Shown piece by piece: positions 22,301-37,155 of a DNA stretch of 64,000 nucleotides (positions are counted from its first letter, which is position 1; the number at the start of each line of letters is the position of its first letter). The stretch spans positions 186,001 through 250,000 of the forward strand of contig CALSFV010000268.1 in the NCBI GenBank assembly GCA_943737045.1, read 5' to 3'. The DNA is from Parapristionchus giblindavisi. Its lineage: Eukaryota; Nematoda; Chromadorea; Rhabditida; Diplogasteridae. Position numbers and translations under genes: made by a program. The notes below the pieces were generated by a model, which worked only from the letters and a program-made list of their open reading frames with translations, made no database searches and was not told where the DNA came from.

Positions 22301-25260
22301 TTGCTTGAGCCTGGATCAAATTGCAAACTTTTTTCAGCCACAAATATGTAATTTGGTATGACGAATTCAGTGAACACACTTTTAGAGAGCGCACGCAACT
22401 CTGAAACAGCCACACTGGCAATTTTGGCCTATTTTTTTCTATTTTCACGACAAAAAATCAATTTAAAATGCGATCAGAGAAATTTTAAAGTATAAATTAA
22501 GTATTCGGAGTACGCTAGACGGGTTAGGTGACGTTGGTCGCTGTCGCGGCGGTAGGGGAGGTGTGTATGTGTCTTTTGTGTATGTGAGTGAAGAGCGATT
22601 CTCCTTCTCCTCCTCCTCTTCTCTCTCTCTCTATATATCCATCTCTCACTATAACCATATCTCGGATTTACAATAAAAATATTTATGAAAATATTGAGCT
22701 GTATCAAATAGTTGAGCATGTCCAGTCTCACCAGCAACCACAGTCACGAAAAAGTAAGAAACGGCCACAGGTATGGCCATTTCCCGCTCGAATTAGCTCC
22801 TGAAAATTCGCAATTTTACCTGAACAGCATAGCGGACGTTGCGAGGCGTCGAAAGCGCGCTTCCGCAGCTCGAACGGATAAGTTTGAAGCAAATTGTGGT
22901 GATTTAAGTGCGAATTGTAACGATTGCCGCGTTATCTGTCGATTTCGCGTTACAGATGAGCGGTTGTGACTTTATATGAGTTCAGCGTGTCTTGAGCTAA
23001 TTATCAGGTGTCAAATTAAATTGTTAACGTTCGAATAAAGATACACCGATTCGCTCTGGTAGTACAGAGACGCAATGGATAGAGTACGCGTCCCTCTCGC
23101 TCCCCCTTCCCTCTCCCTCTCCCCATACATAGATAGTCTAGACCGTAACTTGCTTGAGCCTGGATCAAATTGCAAACTTTTTTCAGCCACAAATATGTAA
23201 TTTGGTATGACGAATTCAGTGAACACACTTTTAGAGAGCGCACGCAACTCTGAAACAGCCACACTGGCAATTTTGGCCTATTTTTTTCTATTTTCACGAC
23301 AAAAAATCAATTTAAAATGCGATCAGAGAAATTTTAAAGTATAAATTAAGTATTCGGAGTACGCTAGACGGGTTAGGTGACGTTGGTCGCTGTCGCGGCG
23401 GTAGGGGAGGTGTGTATGTGTCTTTTGTGTATGTGAGTGAAGAGCGATTCTCCTTCTCCTCCTCCTCTTCTCTCTCTCTCTATATATCCATCTCTCACTA
23501 TAACCATATCTCGGATTTACAATAAAAATATTTATGAAAATATTGAGCTGTATCAAATAGTTGAGCATGTCCAGTCTCACCAGCAACCACAGTCACGAAA
23601 AAGTAAGAAACGGCCACAGGTATGGCCATTTCCCGCTCGAATTAGCTCCTGAAAATTCGCAATTTTACCTGAACAGCATAGCGGACGTTGCGAGGCGTCG
23701 AAAGCGCGCTTCCGCAGCTCGAACGGATAAGTTTGAAGCAAATTGTGGTGATTTAAGTGCGAATTGTAACGATTGCCGCGTTATCTGTCGATTTCGCGTT
23801 ACAGATGAGCGGTTGTGACTTTATATGAGTTCAGCGTGTCTTGAGCTAATTATCAGGTGTCAAATTAAATTGTTAACGTTCGAATAAAGATACACCGATT
23901 CGCTCTGGTAGTACAGAGACGCAATGGATAGAGTACGCGTCCCTCTCGCTCCCCCTTCCCTCTCCCTCTCCCCATACATAGATAGTCTAGACCGTAACTT
24001 GCTTGAGCCTGGATCAAATTGCAAACTTTTTTCAGCCACAAATATGTAATTTGGTATGACGAATTCAGTGAACACACTTTTAGAGAGCGCACGCAACTCT
24101 GAAACAGCCACACTGGCAATTTTGGCATATTTTTTCTATTTTCACGACAAAAAAATCAATTTAAAATGCGATCAGAGAAATTTTAAAGTATAAATTAAGT
24201 ATTCGGAGTACGCTAGACGGGTTAGGTGGCGTTGGTCGCCGTCGCGGCGGTAGGGGAGGTGTGTATGTGTCTTTTGTGTATGTGAGTGAAGAGCGATTCT
24301 CCTTCTCCTCCTCCTCTTCTCTCTCTCTCTATATATATCCATCTCTCACTATAACCATATCTCGGATTTACAATAAAAATATTTATGAAAATATTGAGCT
24401 GTATCAAATAGTTGAGCATGTCCAGTCTCACCAGCAACCACAGTCACGAAAAAGTGAGAAACGGTCACATTTATGGCCATTTCCCGCTCGAATTAGCTCC
24501 TGAAAATTCGCAATTTTACCTGAACAGCATAGCGGACGTTGCGAGGCGTCGAAAGCGCGCTTCCGCAGCTCGAACGGATAAGTTTGAAGCAAATTGTGGT
24601 GATTTAAGTGCGAATTGTAACCATTGCCGCGTTATCTGTCGATTTCGCGTTACAGATGAGCGGTTGTGACTTTATATGAGTTCAGCGTGTCTTGAGCTAA
24701 TTATCAGGTGTCAAATTAAATTGTTAACGTTCGAATAAAGATACACCGATTCGCTCTGGTAGTACAGAGACGCAATGGATAGAGTACGCGTCCCTCTCGC
24801 TCCCCCTTCCCTCTCCCTCTCCCCATACATAGATAGTCTAGACCGTAACTTGCTTGAGCCTGGATCAAATTGCAAACTTTTTTCAGCCACAAATATGTAA
24901 TTTGGTATGACGAATTCAGTGAACACACTTTTAGAGAGCGCACGCAACTCTGAAACAGCCACACTGGCAATTTTGGCCTATTTTTTTCTATTTTCACGAC
25001 AAAAAATCAATTTAAAATGCGATCAGAGAAATTTTAAAGTATAAATTAAGTATTCGGAGTACGCTAGACGGGTTAGGTGACGTTGGTCGCTGTCGCGGCG
25101 GTAGGGGAGGTGTGTATGTGTCTTTTGTGTATGTGAGTGAAGAGCGATTCTCCTTCTCCTCCTCCTCTTCTCTCTCTCTCTATATATCCATCTCTCACTA
25201 TAACCATATCTCGGATTTACAATAAAAATATTTATGAAAATATTGAGCTGTATCAAATAG
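19316..25260. repeat. Block 6: gamma/delta units u23-u29
   Basis: Unit starts are 19316, 20165, 21014, 21863, 22712, 23561 and 24412. u25 is gamma-like but has taacgattgcc. u26 has a private gagcacgtcc (T to C) at its start. u29 has a private GG-to-TT double change at 24470-24471 (cacatttatgg). Confidence 0.86.
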
Positions 25261-28200
25261 TTGAGCATGTCCAGTCTCACCAGCAACCACAGTCACGAAA
25301 AAGTAAGAAACGGCCACAGGTATGGCCATTTCCCGCTCGAATTAGCTCCTGAAAATTCGCAATTTTACCTGAACAGCATAGCGGACGTTGCGAGGCGTCG
25401 AAAGCGCGCTTCCGCAGCTCGAACGGATAAGTTTGAAGCAAATTGTGGTGATTTAAGTGCGAATTGTAACCATTGCCGCGTTATCTGTCGATTTCGCGTT
25501 ACAGATGAGCGGTTGTGACTTTATATGAGTTCAGCGTGTCTTGAGCTAATTATCAGGTGTCAAATTAAATTGTTAACGTTCGAATAAAGATACACCGATT
25601 CGCTCTGGTAGTACAGAGACGCAATGGATAGAGTACGCGTCCCTCTCGCTCCCCCTTCCCTCTCCCTCTCCCCATACATAGATAGTCTAGACCGTAACTT
25701 GCTTGAGCCTGGATCAAATTGCAAACTTTTTTCAGCCACAAATATGTAATTTGGTATGACGAATTCAGTGAACACACTTTTAGAGAGCGCACGCAACTCT
25801 GAAACAGCCACACTGGCAATTTTGGCCTATTTTTTTCTATTTTCACGACAAAAAATCAATTTAAAATGCGATCAGAGAAATTTTAAAGTATAAATTAAGT
25901 ATTCGGAGTACGCTAGACGGGTTAGGTGACGTTGGTCGCTGTCGCGGCGGTAGGGGAGGTGTGTATGTGTCTTTTGTGTATGTGAGTGAAGAGCGATTCT
26001 CCTTCTCCTCCTCCTCTTCTCTCTCTCTCTATATATCCATCTCTCACTATAACCATATCTCGGATTTACAATAAAAATATTTATGAAAATATTGAGCTGT
26101 ATCAAATAGTTGAGCATGTCCAGTCTCACCAGCAACCACAGTCACGAAAAAGTAAGAAACGGCCACAGGTATGGCCATTTCCCGCTCGAATTAGCTCCTG
26201 AAAATTCGCAATTTTACCTGAACAGCATAGCGGACGTTGCGAGGCGTCGAAAGCGCGCTTCCGCAGCTCGAACGGATAAGTTTGAAGCAAATTGTGGTGA
26301 TTTAAGTGCGAATTGTAACGATTGCCGCGTTATCTGTCGATTTCGCGTTACAGATGAGCGGTTGTGACTTTATATGAGTTCAGCGTGTCTTGAGCTAATT
26401 ATCAGGTGTCAAATTAAATTGTTAACGTTCGAATAAAGATACACCGATTCGCTCTGGTAGTACAGAGACGCAATGGATAGAGTACGCGTCCCTCTCGCTC
26501 CCCCTTCCCTCTCCCTCTCCCCATACATAGATAGTCTAGACCGTAACTTGCTTGAGCCTGGATCAAATTGCAAACTTTTTTCAGCCACAAATATGTAATT
26601 TGGTATGACGAATTCAGTGAACACACTTTTAGAGAGCGCACGCAACTCTGAAACAGCCACACTGGCAATTTTGGCCTATTTTTTTCTATTTTCACGACAA
26701 AAAATCAATTTAAAATGCGATCAGAGAAATTTTAAAGTATAAATTAAGTATTCGGAGTACGCTAGACGGGTTAGGTGACGTTGGTCGCTGTCGCGGCGGT
26801 AGGGGAGGTGTGTATGTGTCTTTTGTGTATGTGAGTGAAGAGCGATTCTCCTTCTCCTCCTCCTCTTCTCTCTCTCTATATATATCCATCTCTCACTATA
26901 ACCATATCTCGGATTTACAATAAAAATATTTATGAAAATATTGAGCTGTATCAAATAGTTGAGCATGTCCAGTCTCACCAGCAACCACAGTCACGAAAAA
27001 GTAAGAAACGGCCACAGGTATGGCCATTTCCCGCTCGAATTAGCTCCTGAAAATTCGCAATTTTACCTGAACAGCATAGCGGACGTTGCGAGGCGTCGAA
27101 AGCGCGCTTCCGCAGCTCGAACGGATAAGTTTGAAGCAAATTGTGGTGATTTAAGTGCGAATTGTAACGATTGCCGCGTTATCTGTCGATTTCGCGTTAC
27201 AGATGAGCGGTTGTGACTTTATATGAGTTCAGCGTGTCTTGAGCTAATTATCAGGTGTCAAATTAAATTGTTAACGTTCGAATAAAGATACACCGATTCG
27301 CTCTGGTAGTACAGAGACGCAATGGATAGAGTACGCGTCCCTCTCGCTCCCCCTTCCCTCTCCCTCTCCCCATACATAGATAGTCTAGACCGTAACTTGC
27401 TTGAGCCTGGATCAAATTGCAAACTTTTTTCAGCCACAAATATGTAATTTGGTATGACGAATTCAGTGAACACACTTTTAGAGAGCGCACGCAACTCTGA
27501 AACAGCCACACTGGCAATTTTGGCCTATTTTTTTCTATTTTCACGACAAAAAATCAATTTAAAATGCGATCAGAGAAATTTTAAAGTATAAATTAAGTAT
27601 TCGGAGTACGCTAGACGGGTTAGGTGACGTTGGTCGCTGTCGCGGCGGTAGGGGAGGTGTGTATGTGTCTTTTGTGTATGTGAGTGAAGAGCGATTCTCC
27701 TTCTCCTCCTCCTCTTCTCTCTCTCTCTATATATCCATCTCTCACTATAACCATATCTCGGATTTACAATAAAAATATTTATGAAAATATTGAGCTGTAT
27801 CAAATAGTTGAGCATGTCCAGTCTCACCAGCAACCACAGTCACGAAAAAGTAAGAAACGGCCACAGGTATGGCCATTTCCCGCTCGAATTAGCTCCTGAA
27901 AATTCGCAATTTTACCTGAACAGCATAGCGGACGTTGCGAGGCGTCGAAAGCGCGCTTCCGCAGCTCGAACGGATAAGTTTGAAGCAAATTGTGGTGATT
28001 TAAGTGCGAATTGTAACGATTGCCGCGTTATCTGTCGATTTCGCGTTACAGATGAGCGGTTGTGACTTTATATGAGTTCAGCGTGTCTTGAGCTAATTAT
28101 CAGGTGTCAAATTAAATTGTTAACGTTCGAATAAAGATACACCGATTCGCTCTGGTAGTACAGAGACGCAATGGATAGAGTACGCGTCCCTCTCGCTCCC

Positions 28201-30357
28201 CCTTCCCTCTCCCTCTCCCCATACATAGATAGTCTAGACCGTAACTTGCTTGAGCCTGGATCAAATTGCAAACTTTTTTCAGCCACAAATATGTAATTTG
28301 GTATGACGAATTCAGTGAACACACTTTTAGAGAGCGCACGCAACTCTGAAACAGCCACACTGGCAATTTTGGCCTATTTTTTTCTATTTTCACGACAAAA
28401 AATCAATTTAAAATGCGATCAGAGAAATTTTAAAGTATAAATTAAGTATTCGGAGTACGCTAGACGGGTTAGGTGACGTTGGTCGCTGTCGCGGCGGTAG
28501 GGGAGGTGTGTATGTGTCTTTTGTGTATGTGAGTGAAGAGCGATTCTCCTTCTCCTCCTCCTCTTCTCTCTCTCTCTATATATCCATCTCTCACTATAAC
28601 CATATCTCGGATTTACAATAAAAATATTTATGAAAATATTGAGCTGTATCAAATAGTTGAGCATGTCCAGTCTCACCAGCAACCACAGTCACGAAAAAGT
28701 AAGAAACGGCCACAGGTATGGCCATTTCCCGCTCGAATTAGCTCCTGAAAATTCGCAATTTTACCTGAACAGCATAGCGGACGTTGCGAGGCGTCGAAAG
28801 CGCGCTTCCGCAGCTCGAACGGATAAGTTTGAAGCAAATTGTGGTGATTTAAGTGCGAATTGTAACGATTGCCGCGTTATCTGTCGATTTCGCGTTACAG
28901 ATGAGCGGTTGTGACTTTATATGAGTTCAGCGTGTCTTGAGCTAATTATCAGGTGTCAAATTAAATTGTTAACGTTCGAATAAAGATACACCGATTCGCT
29001 CTGGTAGTACAGAGACGCAATGGATAGAGTACGCGTCCCTCTCGCTCCCCCTTCCCTCTCCCTCTCCCCATACATAGATAGTCTAGACCGTAACTTGCTT
29101 GAGCCTGGATCAAATTGCAAACTTTTTTCAGCCACAAATATGTAATTTGGTATGACGAATTCAGTGAACACACTTTTAGAGAGCGCACGCAACTCTGAAA
29201 CAGCCACACTGGCAATTTTGGCCTATTTTTTTTCTATTTTCACGACAAAAAATCAATTTAAAATGCGATCAGAGAAATTTTAAAGTATAAATTAAGTATT
29301 CGGAGTACGCTAGACGGGTTAGGTGACGTTGGTCGCTGTCGCGGCGGTAGGGGAGGTGTGTATGTGTCTTTTGTGTATGTGAGTGAAGAGCGATTCTCCT
29401 TCTCCTCCTCCTCTTCTCTCTCTCTCTATATATCCATCTCTCACTATAACCATATCTCGGATTTACAATAAAAATATTTATGAAAATATTGAGCTGTATC
29501 AAATAGTTGAGCATGTCCAGTCTCACCAGCAACCACAGTCACGAAAAAGTAAGAAACGGCCACAGGTATGGCCATTTCCCGCTCGAATTAGCTCCTGAAA
29601 ATTCGCAATTTTACCTGAACAGCATAGCGGACGTTGCGAGGCGTCGAAAGCGCGCTTCCGCAGCTCGAACGGATAAGTTTGAAGCAAATTGTGGTGATTT
29701 AAGTGCGAATTGTAACGATTGCCGCGTTATCTGTCGATTTCGCGTTACAGATGAGCGGTTGTGACTTTATATGAGTTTAGCGTGTCTTGAGCTAATTATC
29801 AGGTGTCAAATTAAATTGTTAACGTTCGAATAAAGATACACCGATTCGCTCTGGTAGTACAGAGACGCAATGGATAGAGTACGCGTCCCTCTCGCTCCCC
29901 CTTCCCTCTCCCTCTCCCCATACATAGATAGTCTAGACCGTAACTTGCTTGAGCCTGGATCAAATTGCAAACTTTTTTCAGCCACAAATATGTAATTTGG
30001 TATGACGAATTCAGTGAACACACTTTTAGAGAGCGCACGCAACTCTGAAACAGCCACACTGGCAATTTTGGCCATTTTTTTCTATTTTCACGACAAAAAA
30101 ATCAATTTAAAATGCGATCAGAGAAATTTTAAAGTATAAATTAAGTATTCGGAGTACGCTAGACGGGTTAGGTGGCGTTGGTCGCCGTCGCGGCGGTAGG
30201 GGAGGTGTGTATGTGTCTTTTGTGTATGTGAGTGAAGAGCGATTCCCCTTCTCCTCCTCCTCTTCTCTCTCTCTCTATATATATCCATCTCTCACTATAA
30301 CCATATCTCGGATTTACAATACAAATATTTATGAAAATATTGAGCTGCATCAAATAG
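25261..30357. repeat. Block 7: six-unit delta expansion u30-u35
   Basis: Unit starts are 25261, 26110, 26959, 27808, 28657 and 29507, mostly exactly 849 bp apart. Apart from the CT/TA tract (u32 has one more TA), a single C in u30 (taaccattgcc), an 8-T run near 29225-29232 and a gagtttagc variant near 29773, I see essentially no differences. This is the most homogeneous stretch of the left half and suggests recent amplification. Confidence 0.88.
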
Positions 30358-33300
30358 TTGAGCATGTCCAGTCTCACCAGCAACCACAGTCACGAAAAAG
30401 TGAGAAACGGCCACAGGTATGGCCATTTCCCGCTCGAATTAGCTCCTGAAAATTCGCAATTTTACCTGAACAGCATAGCGGACGTTGCGAGGCGTCGAAA
30501 GCGCGCTTCCGCAGCTCGAACGGATAAGTTTGAAGCAAATTGTGGTGATTTAAGTGCGAATTGTAACGATTGCCGCGTTATCTGTCGATTTCGCGTTACA
30601 GATGAGCGGTTGTGACTTTATATGAGTTCAGCGTGTCTTGAGCTAATTATCAGGTGTCAAATTAAATTGTTAACGTTCGAATAAAGATACACCGATTCGC
30701 TCTGGTCGTACAGAGACGCAATGGATAGAGTACGCGTCCCTCTCGCTCCCCCTTCCCTCTCCCTCTCCCCATACATAGATAGTCTAGACCGTAACTTGCT
30801 TGAGCCTGGATCAAATTGCAAACTTTTTTCGGCCACAAATATGTAATTTGGTATGACGAATTCAGTGAACACACTTTTAGAGAGCGCACGCAACTCTGAA
30901 ACAGCCACACTGGCAATTTTGGCCTATTTTTTCTATTTTCACGACAAAAAAATCAATTTAAAATGCGATCAGAGAAATTTTAAAATATAAATTAAGTATT
31001 CGGAGTACGCTAGACGGGTTAGGTGGCGTTGGTCGCCGTCGCGGCGGTAGGGGAGGTGTGTATGTGTCTTTTGTGTATGTGAGTGAAGAGCGATTCCCCT
31101 TCTCCTCCTCCTCTTCTCTCTCTCTATATATATCCATCTCTCACTATAACCATATCTCGGATTTACAATACAAATATTTATGAAAATATTGAGCTGCATC
31201 AAATAGTTGAGCATGTCCAGTCTCACCAGCAACCAGAGTCACGAAAAAGTGAGAAACGGCCACAGGTATGGCCATTTCCCGCTCGAATTAGCTCCTGAAA
31301 ATTCGCAATTTTACCTGAACAGCATAGCGGACGTTGCGAGGCGTCGAAAGCGCGCTTCCGCAGCTCGAACGGATAAGTTTGAAGCAAATTGCGGTGATTT
31401 AAGTGCGAATTGTAACGATTGCCGCGTTATCTGTCGATTTCGCGTTACAGATGAGCGGTTGTGACTTTATATGAGTTCAGCGTGTCTTGAGCTAATTATC
31501 AGGTGTCAAATTAAATTGTTAACGTTCGAATAAAGATACACCGATTCGCTCTGGTCGTACAGAGACGCAATGGATAGAGTACGCGTCCCTCTCGCTCCCC
31601 CTTCCCTCTCCCTCTCCCCATACATAGATAGTCTAGACCGTAACTTGCTTGAGCCTGGATCAAATTGCAAACTTTTTTCGGCCACAAATATGTAATTTGG
31701 TATGACGAATTCAGTGAACACACTTTTAGAGAGCGCACGCAACTCTGAAACAGCCACACTGGCAATTTTGGCCTATTTTTTCTATTTTCACGACAAAAAA
31801 ATCAATTTAAAATGCGATCAGAGAAATTTTAAAATATAAATTAAGTATTCGGAGTACGCTAGACGGGTTAGGTGGCGTTGGTCGCCGTCGCGGCGGTAGG
31901 GGAGGTGTGTATGTGTCTTTTGTGTATGTGAGTGAAGAGCGATTCCCCTTCTCCTCCTCCTCTTCTCTCTCTCTATATATATCCATCTCTCACTATAACC
32001 ATATCTCGGATTTACAATACAAATATTTATGAAAATATTGAGCTGCATCAAATAGTTGAGCATGTCCAGTCTCACCAGCAACCAGAGTCACGAAAAAGTG
32101 AGAAACGGCCACAGGTATGGCCATTTCCCGCTCGAATTAGCTCCTGAAAATTCGCAATTTTACCTGAACAGCATAGCGGACGTTGCGAGGCGTCGAAAGC
32201 GCGCTTCCGCAGCTCGAACGGATAAGTTTGAAGCAAATTGTGGTGATTTAAGTGCGAATTGTAACGATTGCCGCGTTATCTGTCGATTTCGCGTTACAGA
32301 TGAGCGGTTGTGACTTTATATGAGTTCAGCGTGTCTTGAGCTAATTATCAGGTGTCAAATTAAATTGTTAACGTTCGAATAAAGATACACCGATTCGCTC
32401 TGGTAGTACAGAGACGCAATGGATAGAGTACGCGTCCCTCTCGCTCCCCCTTCCCTCTCCCTCTCCCCATACATAGATAGTCTAGACCGTAACTTGCTTG
32501 AGCCTGGATCAAATTGCAAACTTTTTTCGGCCACAAATATGTAATTTGGTATGACGAATTCAGTGAACACACTTTTAGAGAGCGCACGCAACTCTGAAAC
32601 AGCCACACTGGCAATTTTGGCCTATTTTTTCTATTTTCACGACAAAAAAATCAATTTAAAATGCGATCAGAGAAATTTTAAAATATAAATTAAGTATTCG
32701 GAGTACGCTAGACGGGTTAGGTGGCGTTGGTCGCCGTCGCGGCGGTAGGGGAGGTGTGTATGTGTCTTTTGTGTATGTGAGTGAAGAGCGATTCCCCTTC
32801 TCCTCCTCCTCTTCTCTCTCTATATATATATCCATCTCTCACTATAACCATATCTCGGATTTACAATACAAATATTTATGAAAATATTGAGCTGCATCAA
32901 ATAGTTGAGCATGTCCAGTCTCACCAGCAACCAGAGTCACGAAAAAGTGAGAAACGGCCACAGGTATGGCCATTTCCCGCTCGAATTAGCTCCTGAAAAT
33001 TCGCAATTTTACCTGAACAGCATAGCGGACGTTGCGAGGCGTCGAAAGCGCGCTTCCGCAGCTCGAACGGATAAGTTTGAAGCAAATTGTGGTGATTTAA
33101 GTGCGAATTGTAACGATTGCCGCGTTATCTGTCGATTTCGCGTTACAGATGAGCGGTTGTGACTTTATATGAGTTCAGCGTGTCTTGAGCTAATTATCAG
33201 GTGTCAAATTAAATTGTTAACGTTCGAATAAAGATACACCGATTCGCTCTGGTCGTACAGAGACGCAATGGATAGAGTACGCGTCCCTCTCGCTCCCCCT

Positions 33301-34604
33301 TCCCTCTCCCTCTCCCCATACATAGATAGTCTAGACCGTAACTTGCTTGAGCCTGGATCAAATTGCAAACTTTTTTCGGCCACAAATATGTAATTTGGTA
33401 TGACGAATTCAGTGAACACACTTTTAGAGAGCGCACGCAACTCTGAAACAGCCACACTGGCAATTTTGGCCTATTTTTTCTATTTTCACGACAAAAAAAT
33501 CAATTTAAAATGCGATCAGAGAAATTTTAAAATATAAATTAAGTATTCGGAGTACGCTAGACGGGTTAGGTGGCGTTGGTCGCCGTCGCGGCGGTAGGGG
33601 AGGTGTGTATGTGTCTTTTGTGTATGTGAGTGAAGAGCGATTCCCCTTCTCCTCCTCCTCTTCTCTCTCTCTATATATATCCATCTCTCACTATAACCAT
33701 ATCTCGGATTTACAATACAAATATTTATGAAAATATTGAGCTGCATCAAATAGTTGAGCATGTCCAGTCTCACCAGCAACCAGAGTCACGAAAAAGTGAG
33801 AAACGGCCACAGGTATGGCCATTTCCCGCTCGAATTAGCTCCTGAAAATTCGCAATTTTACCTGAACAGCATAGCGGACGTTGCGAGGCGTCGAAAGCGC
33901 GCTTCCGCAGCTCGAACGGATAAGTTTGAAGCAAATTGTGGTGATTTAAGTGCGAATTGTAACGATTGCCGCGTTATCTGTCGATTTCGCGTTACAGATG
34001 AGCGGTTGTGACTTTATATGAGTTCAGCGTGTCTTGAGCTAATTATCAGGTGTCAAATTAAATTGTTAACGTTCGAATAAAGATACACCGATTCGCTCTG
34101 GTAGTACAGAGACGCAATGGATAGAGTACGCGTCCCTCTCGCTCCCCCTTCCCTCTCCCTCTCCCCATACATAGATAGTCTAGACCGTAACTTGCTTGAG
34201 CCTGGATCAAATTGCAAACTTTTTTCAGCCACAAATATGTAATTTGGTATGACGAATTCAGTGAACACACTTTTAGAGAGCGCACGCAACTCTGAAACAG
34301 CCACACTGGCAATTTTGGCCTATTTTTTTCTATTTTCACGACAAAAAATCAATTTAAAATGCGATCAGAGAAATTTTAAAGTATAAATTAAGTATTCGGA
34401 GTACGCTAGACGGGTTAGGTGACGTTGGTCGCTGTCGCGGCGGTAGGGGAGGTGTGTATGTGTCTTTTGTGTATGTGAGTGAAGAGCGATTCTCCTTCTC
34501 CTCCTCCTCTTCTCTCTCTCTCTCTATATATCCATCTCTCACTATAACCATATCTCGGATTTACAATAAAAATATTTATGAAAATATTGAGCTGTATCAA
34601 ATAG
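30358..34604. repeat. Block 8: epsilon units u36-u40 (accagagtc subtype)
   Basis: Unit starts are 30358, 31207, 32056, 32905 and 33754. All have caatacaaat and gctgcatc; u37-u40 add accagagtcac (C to G). Segments after u36-u39 carry tttttcggccac and, in three of four, ggtcgtacag. u37 has a private attgcggtg near 31389. Confidence 0.88.
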
Positions 34605-37155
34605 TTGAGCATGTCCAGTCTCACCAGCAACCACAGTCACGAAAAAGTAAGAAACGGCCACAGGTATGGCCATTTCCCGCTCGAATTAGCTCCTGAAAAT
34701 TCGCAATTTTACCTGAACAGCATAGCGGACGTTGCGAGGCGTCGAAAGCGCGCTTCCGCAGCTCGAACGGATAAGTTTGAAGCAAATTGTGGTGATTTAA
34801 GTGCGAATTGTAACGATTGCCGCGTTATCTGTCGATTTCGCGTTACAGATGAGCGGTTGTGACTTTATATGAGTTCAGCGTGTCTTGAGCTAATTATCAG
34901 GTGTCAAATTAAATTGTTAACGTTCGAATAAAGATACACCGATTCGCTCTGGTAGTACAGAGACGCAATGGATAGAGTACGCGTCCCTCTCGCTCCCCCT
35001 TCCCTCTCCCTCTCCCCATACATAGATAGTCTAGACCGTAACTTGCTTGAGCCTGGATCAAATTGCAAACTTTTTTCAGCCACAAATATGTAATTTGGTA
35101 TGACGAATTCAGTGAACACACTTTTAGAGAGCGCACGCAACTCTGAAACAGCCACACTGGCAATTTTGGCCTATTTTTTTCTATTTTCACGACAAAAAAT
35201 CAATTTAAAATGCGATCAGAGAAATTTTAAAGTATAAATTAAGTATTCGGAGTACGCTAGACGGGTTAGGTGACGTTGGTCGCTGTCGCGGCGGTAGGGG
35301 AGGTGTGTATGTGTCTTTTGTGTATGTGAGTGAAGAGCGATTCTCCTTCTCCTCCTCCTCTTCTCTCTCTCTCTCTATATATCCATCTCTCACTATAACC
35401 ATATCTCGGATTTACAATAAAAATATTTATGAAAATATTGAGCTGTATCAAATAGTTGAGCATGTCCAGTCTCACCAGCAACCACAGTCACGAAAAAGTA
35501 AGAAACGGCCACAGGTATGGCCATTTCCCGCTCGAATTAGCTCCTGAAAATTCGCAATTTTACCTGAACAGCATAGCGGACGTTGCGAGGCGTCGAAAGC
35601 GCGCTTCCGCAGCTCGAACGGATAAGTTTGAAGCAAATTGTGGTGATTTAAGTGCGAATTGTAACGATTGCCGCGTTATCTGTCGATTTCGCGTTACAGA
35701 TGAGCGGTTGTGACTTTATATGAGTTCAGCGTGTCTTGAGCTAATTATCAGGTGTCAAATTAAATTGTTAACGTTCGAATAAAGATACACCGATTCGCTC
35801 TGGTAGTACAGAGACGCAATGGATAGAGTACGCGTCCCTCTCGCTCCCCCTTCCCTCTCCCTCTCCCCATACATAGATAGTCTAGACCGTAACTTGCTTG
35901 AGCCTGGATCAAATTGCAAACTTTTTTCAGCCACAAATATGTAATTTGGTATGACGAATTCAGTGAACACACTTTTAGAGAGCGCACGCAACTCTGAAAC
36001 AGCCACACTGGCAATTTTGGCCTATTTTTTTCTATTTTCACGACAAAAAATCAATTTAAAATGCGATCAGAGAAATTTTAAAGTATAAATTAAGTATTCG
36101 GAGTACGCTAGACGGGTTAGGTGACGTTGGTCGCTGTCGCGGCGGTAGGGGAGGTGTGTATGTGTCTTTTGTGTATGTGAGTGAAGAGCGATTCTCCTTC
36201 TCCTCCTCCTCTTCTCTCTCTCTCTATATATCCATCTCTCACTATAACCATATCTCGGATTTACAATAAAAATATTTATGAAAATATTGAGCTGTATCAA
36301 ATAGTTGAGCATGTCCAGTCTCACCAGCAACCACAGTCACGAAAAAGTAAGAAACGGCCACAGGTATGGCCATTTCCCGCTCGAATTAGCTCCTGAAAAT
36401 TCGCAATTTTACCTGAACAGCATAGCGGACGTTGCGAGGCGTCGAAAGCGCGCTTCCGCAGCTCGAACGGATAAGTTTGAAGCAAATTGTGGTGATTTAA
36501 GTGCGAATTGTAACGATTGCCGCGTTATCTGTCGATTTCGCGTTACAGATGAGCGGTTGTGACTTTATATGAGTTCAGCGTGTCTTGAGCTAATTATCAG
36601 GTGTCAAATTAAATTGTTAACGTTCGAATAAAGATACACCGATTCGCTCTGGTAGTACAGAGACGCAATGGATAGAGTACGCGTCCCTCTCGCTCCCCCT
36701 TCCCTCTCCCTCTCCCCATACATAGATAGTCTAGACCGTAACTTGCTTGAGCCTGGATCAAATTGCAAACTTTTTTCAGCCACAAATATGTAATTTGGTA
36801 TGACGAATTCAGTGAACACACTTTTAGAGAGCGCACGCAACTCTGAAACAGCCACACTGGCAATTTTGGCCATTTTTTTCTATTTTCACGACAAAAAAAT
36901 CAATTTAAAATGCGATCAGAGAAATTTTAAAGTATAAATTAAGTATTCGGAGTACGCTAGACGGGTTAGGTGGCGTTGGTCGCCGTCGCGGCGGTAGGGG
37001 AGGTGTGTATGTGTCTTTTGTGTATGTGAGTGAAGAGCGATTCCCCTTCTCCTCCTCCTCTTCTCTCTCTCTCTATATATATCCATCTCTCACTATAACC
37101 ATATCTCGGATTTACAATACAAATATTTATGAAAATATTGAGCTGCATCAAATAG
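34605..37155. repeat. Block 9: delta units u41-u43
   Basis: Three delta units (34605, 35456, 36305) return between two epsilon blocks. u41 and u42 have the longest CT run of any delta unit (spacing 851 bp). The segment after u43 has the ggccattttttt variant seen elsewhere only after u35. Confidence 0.87.
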
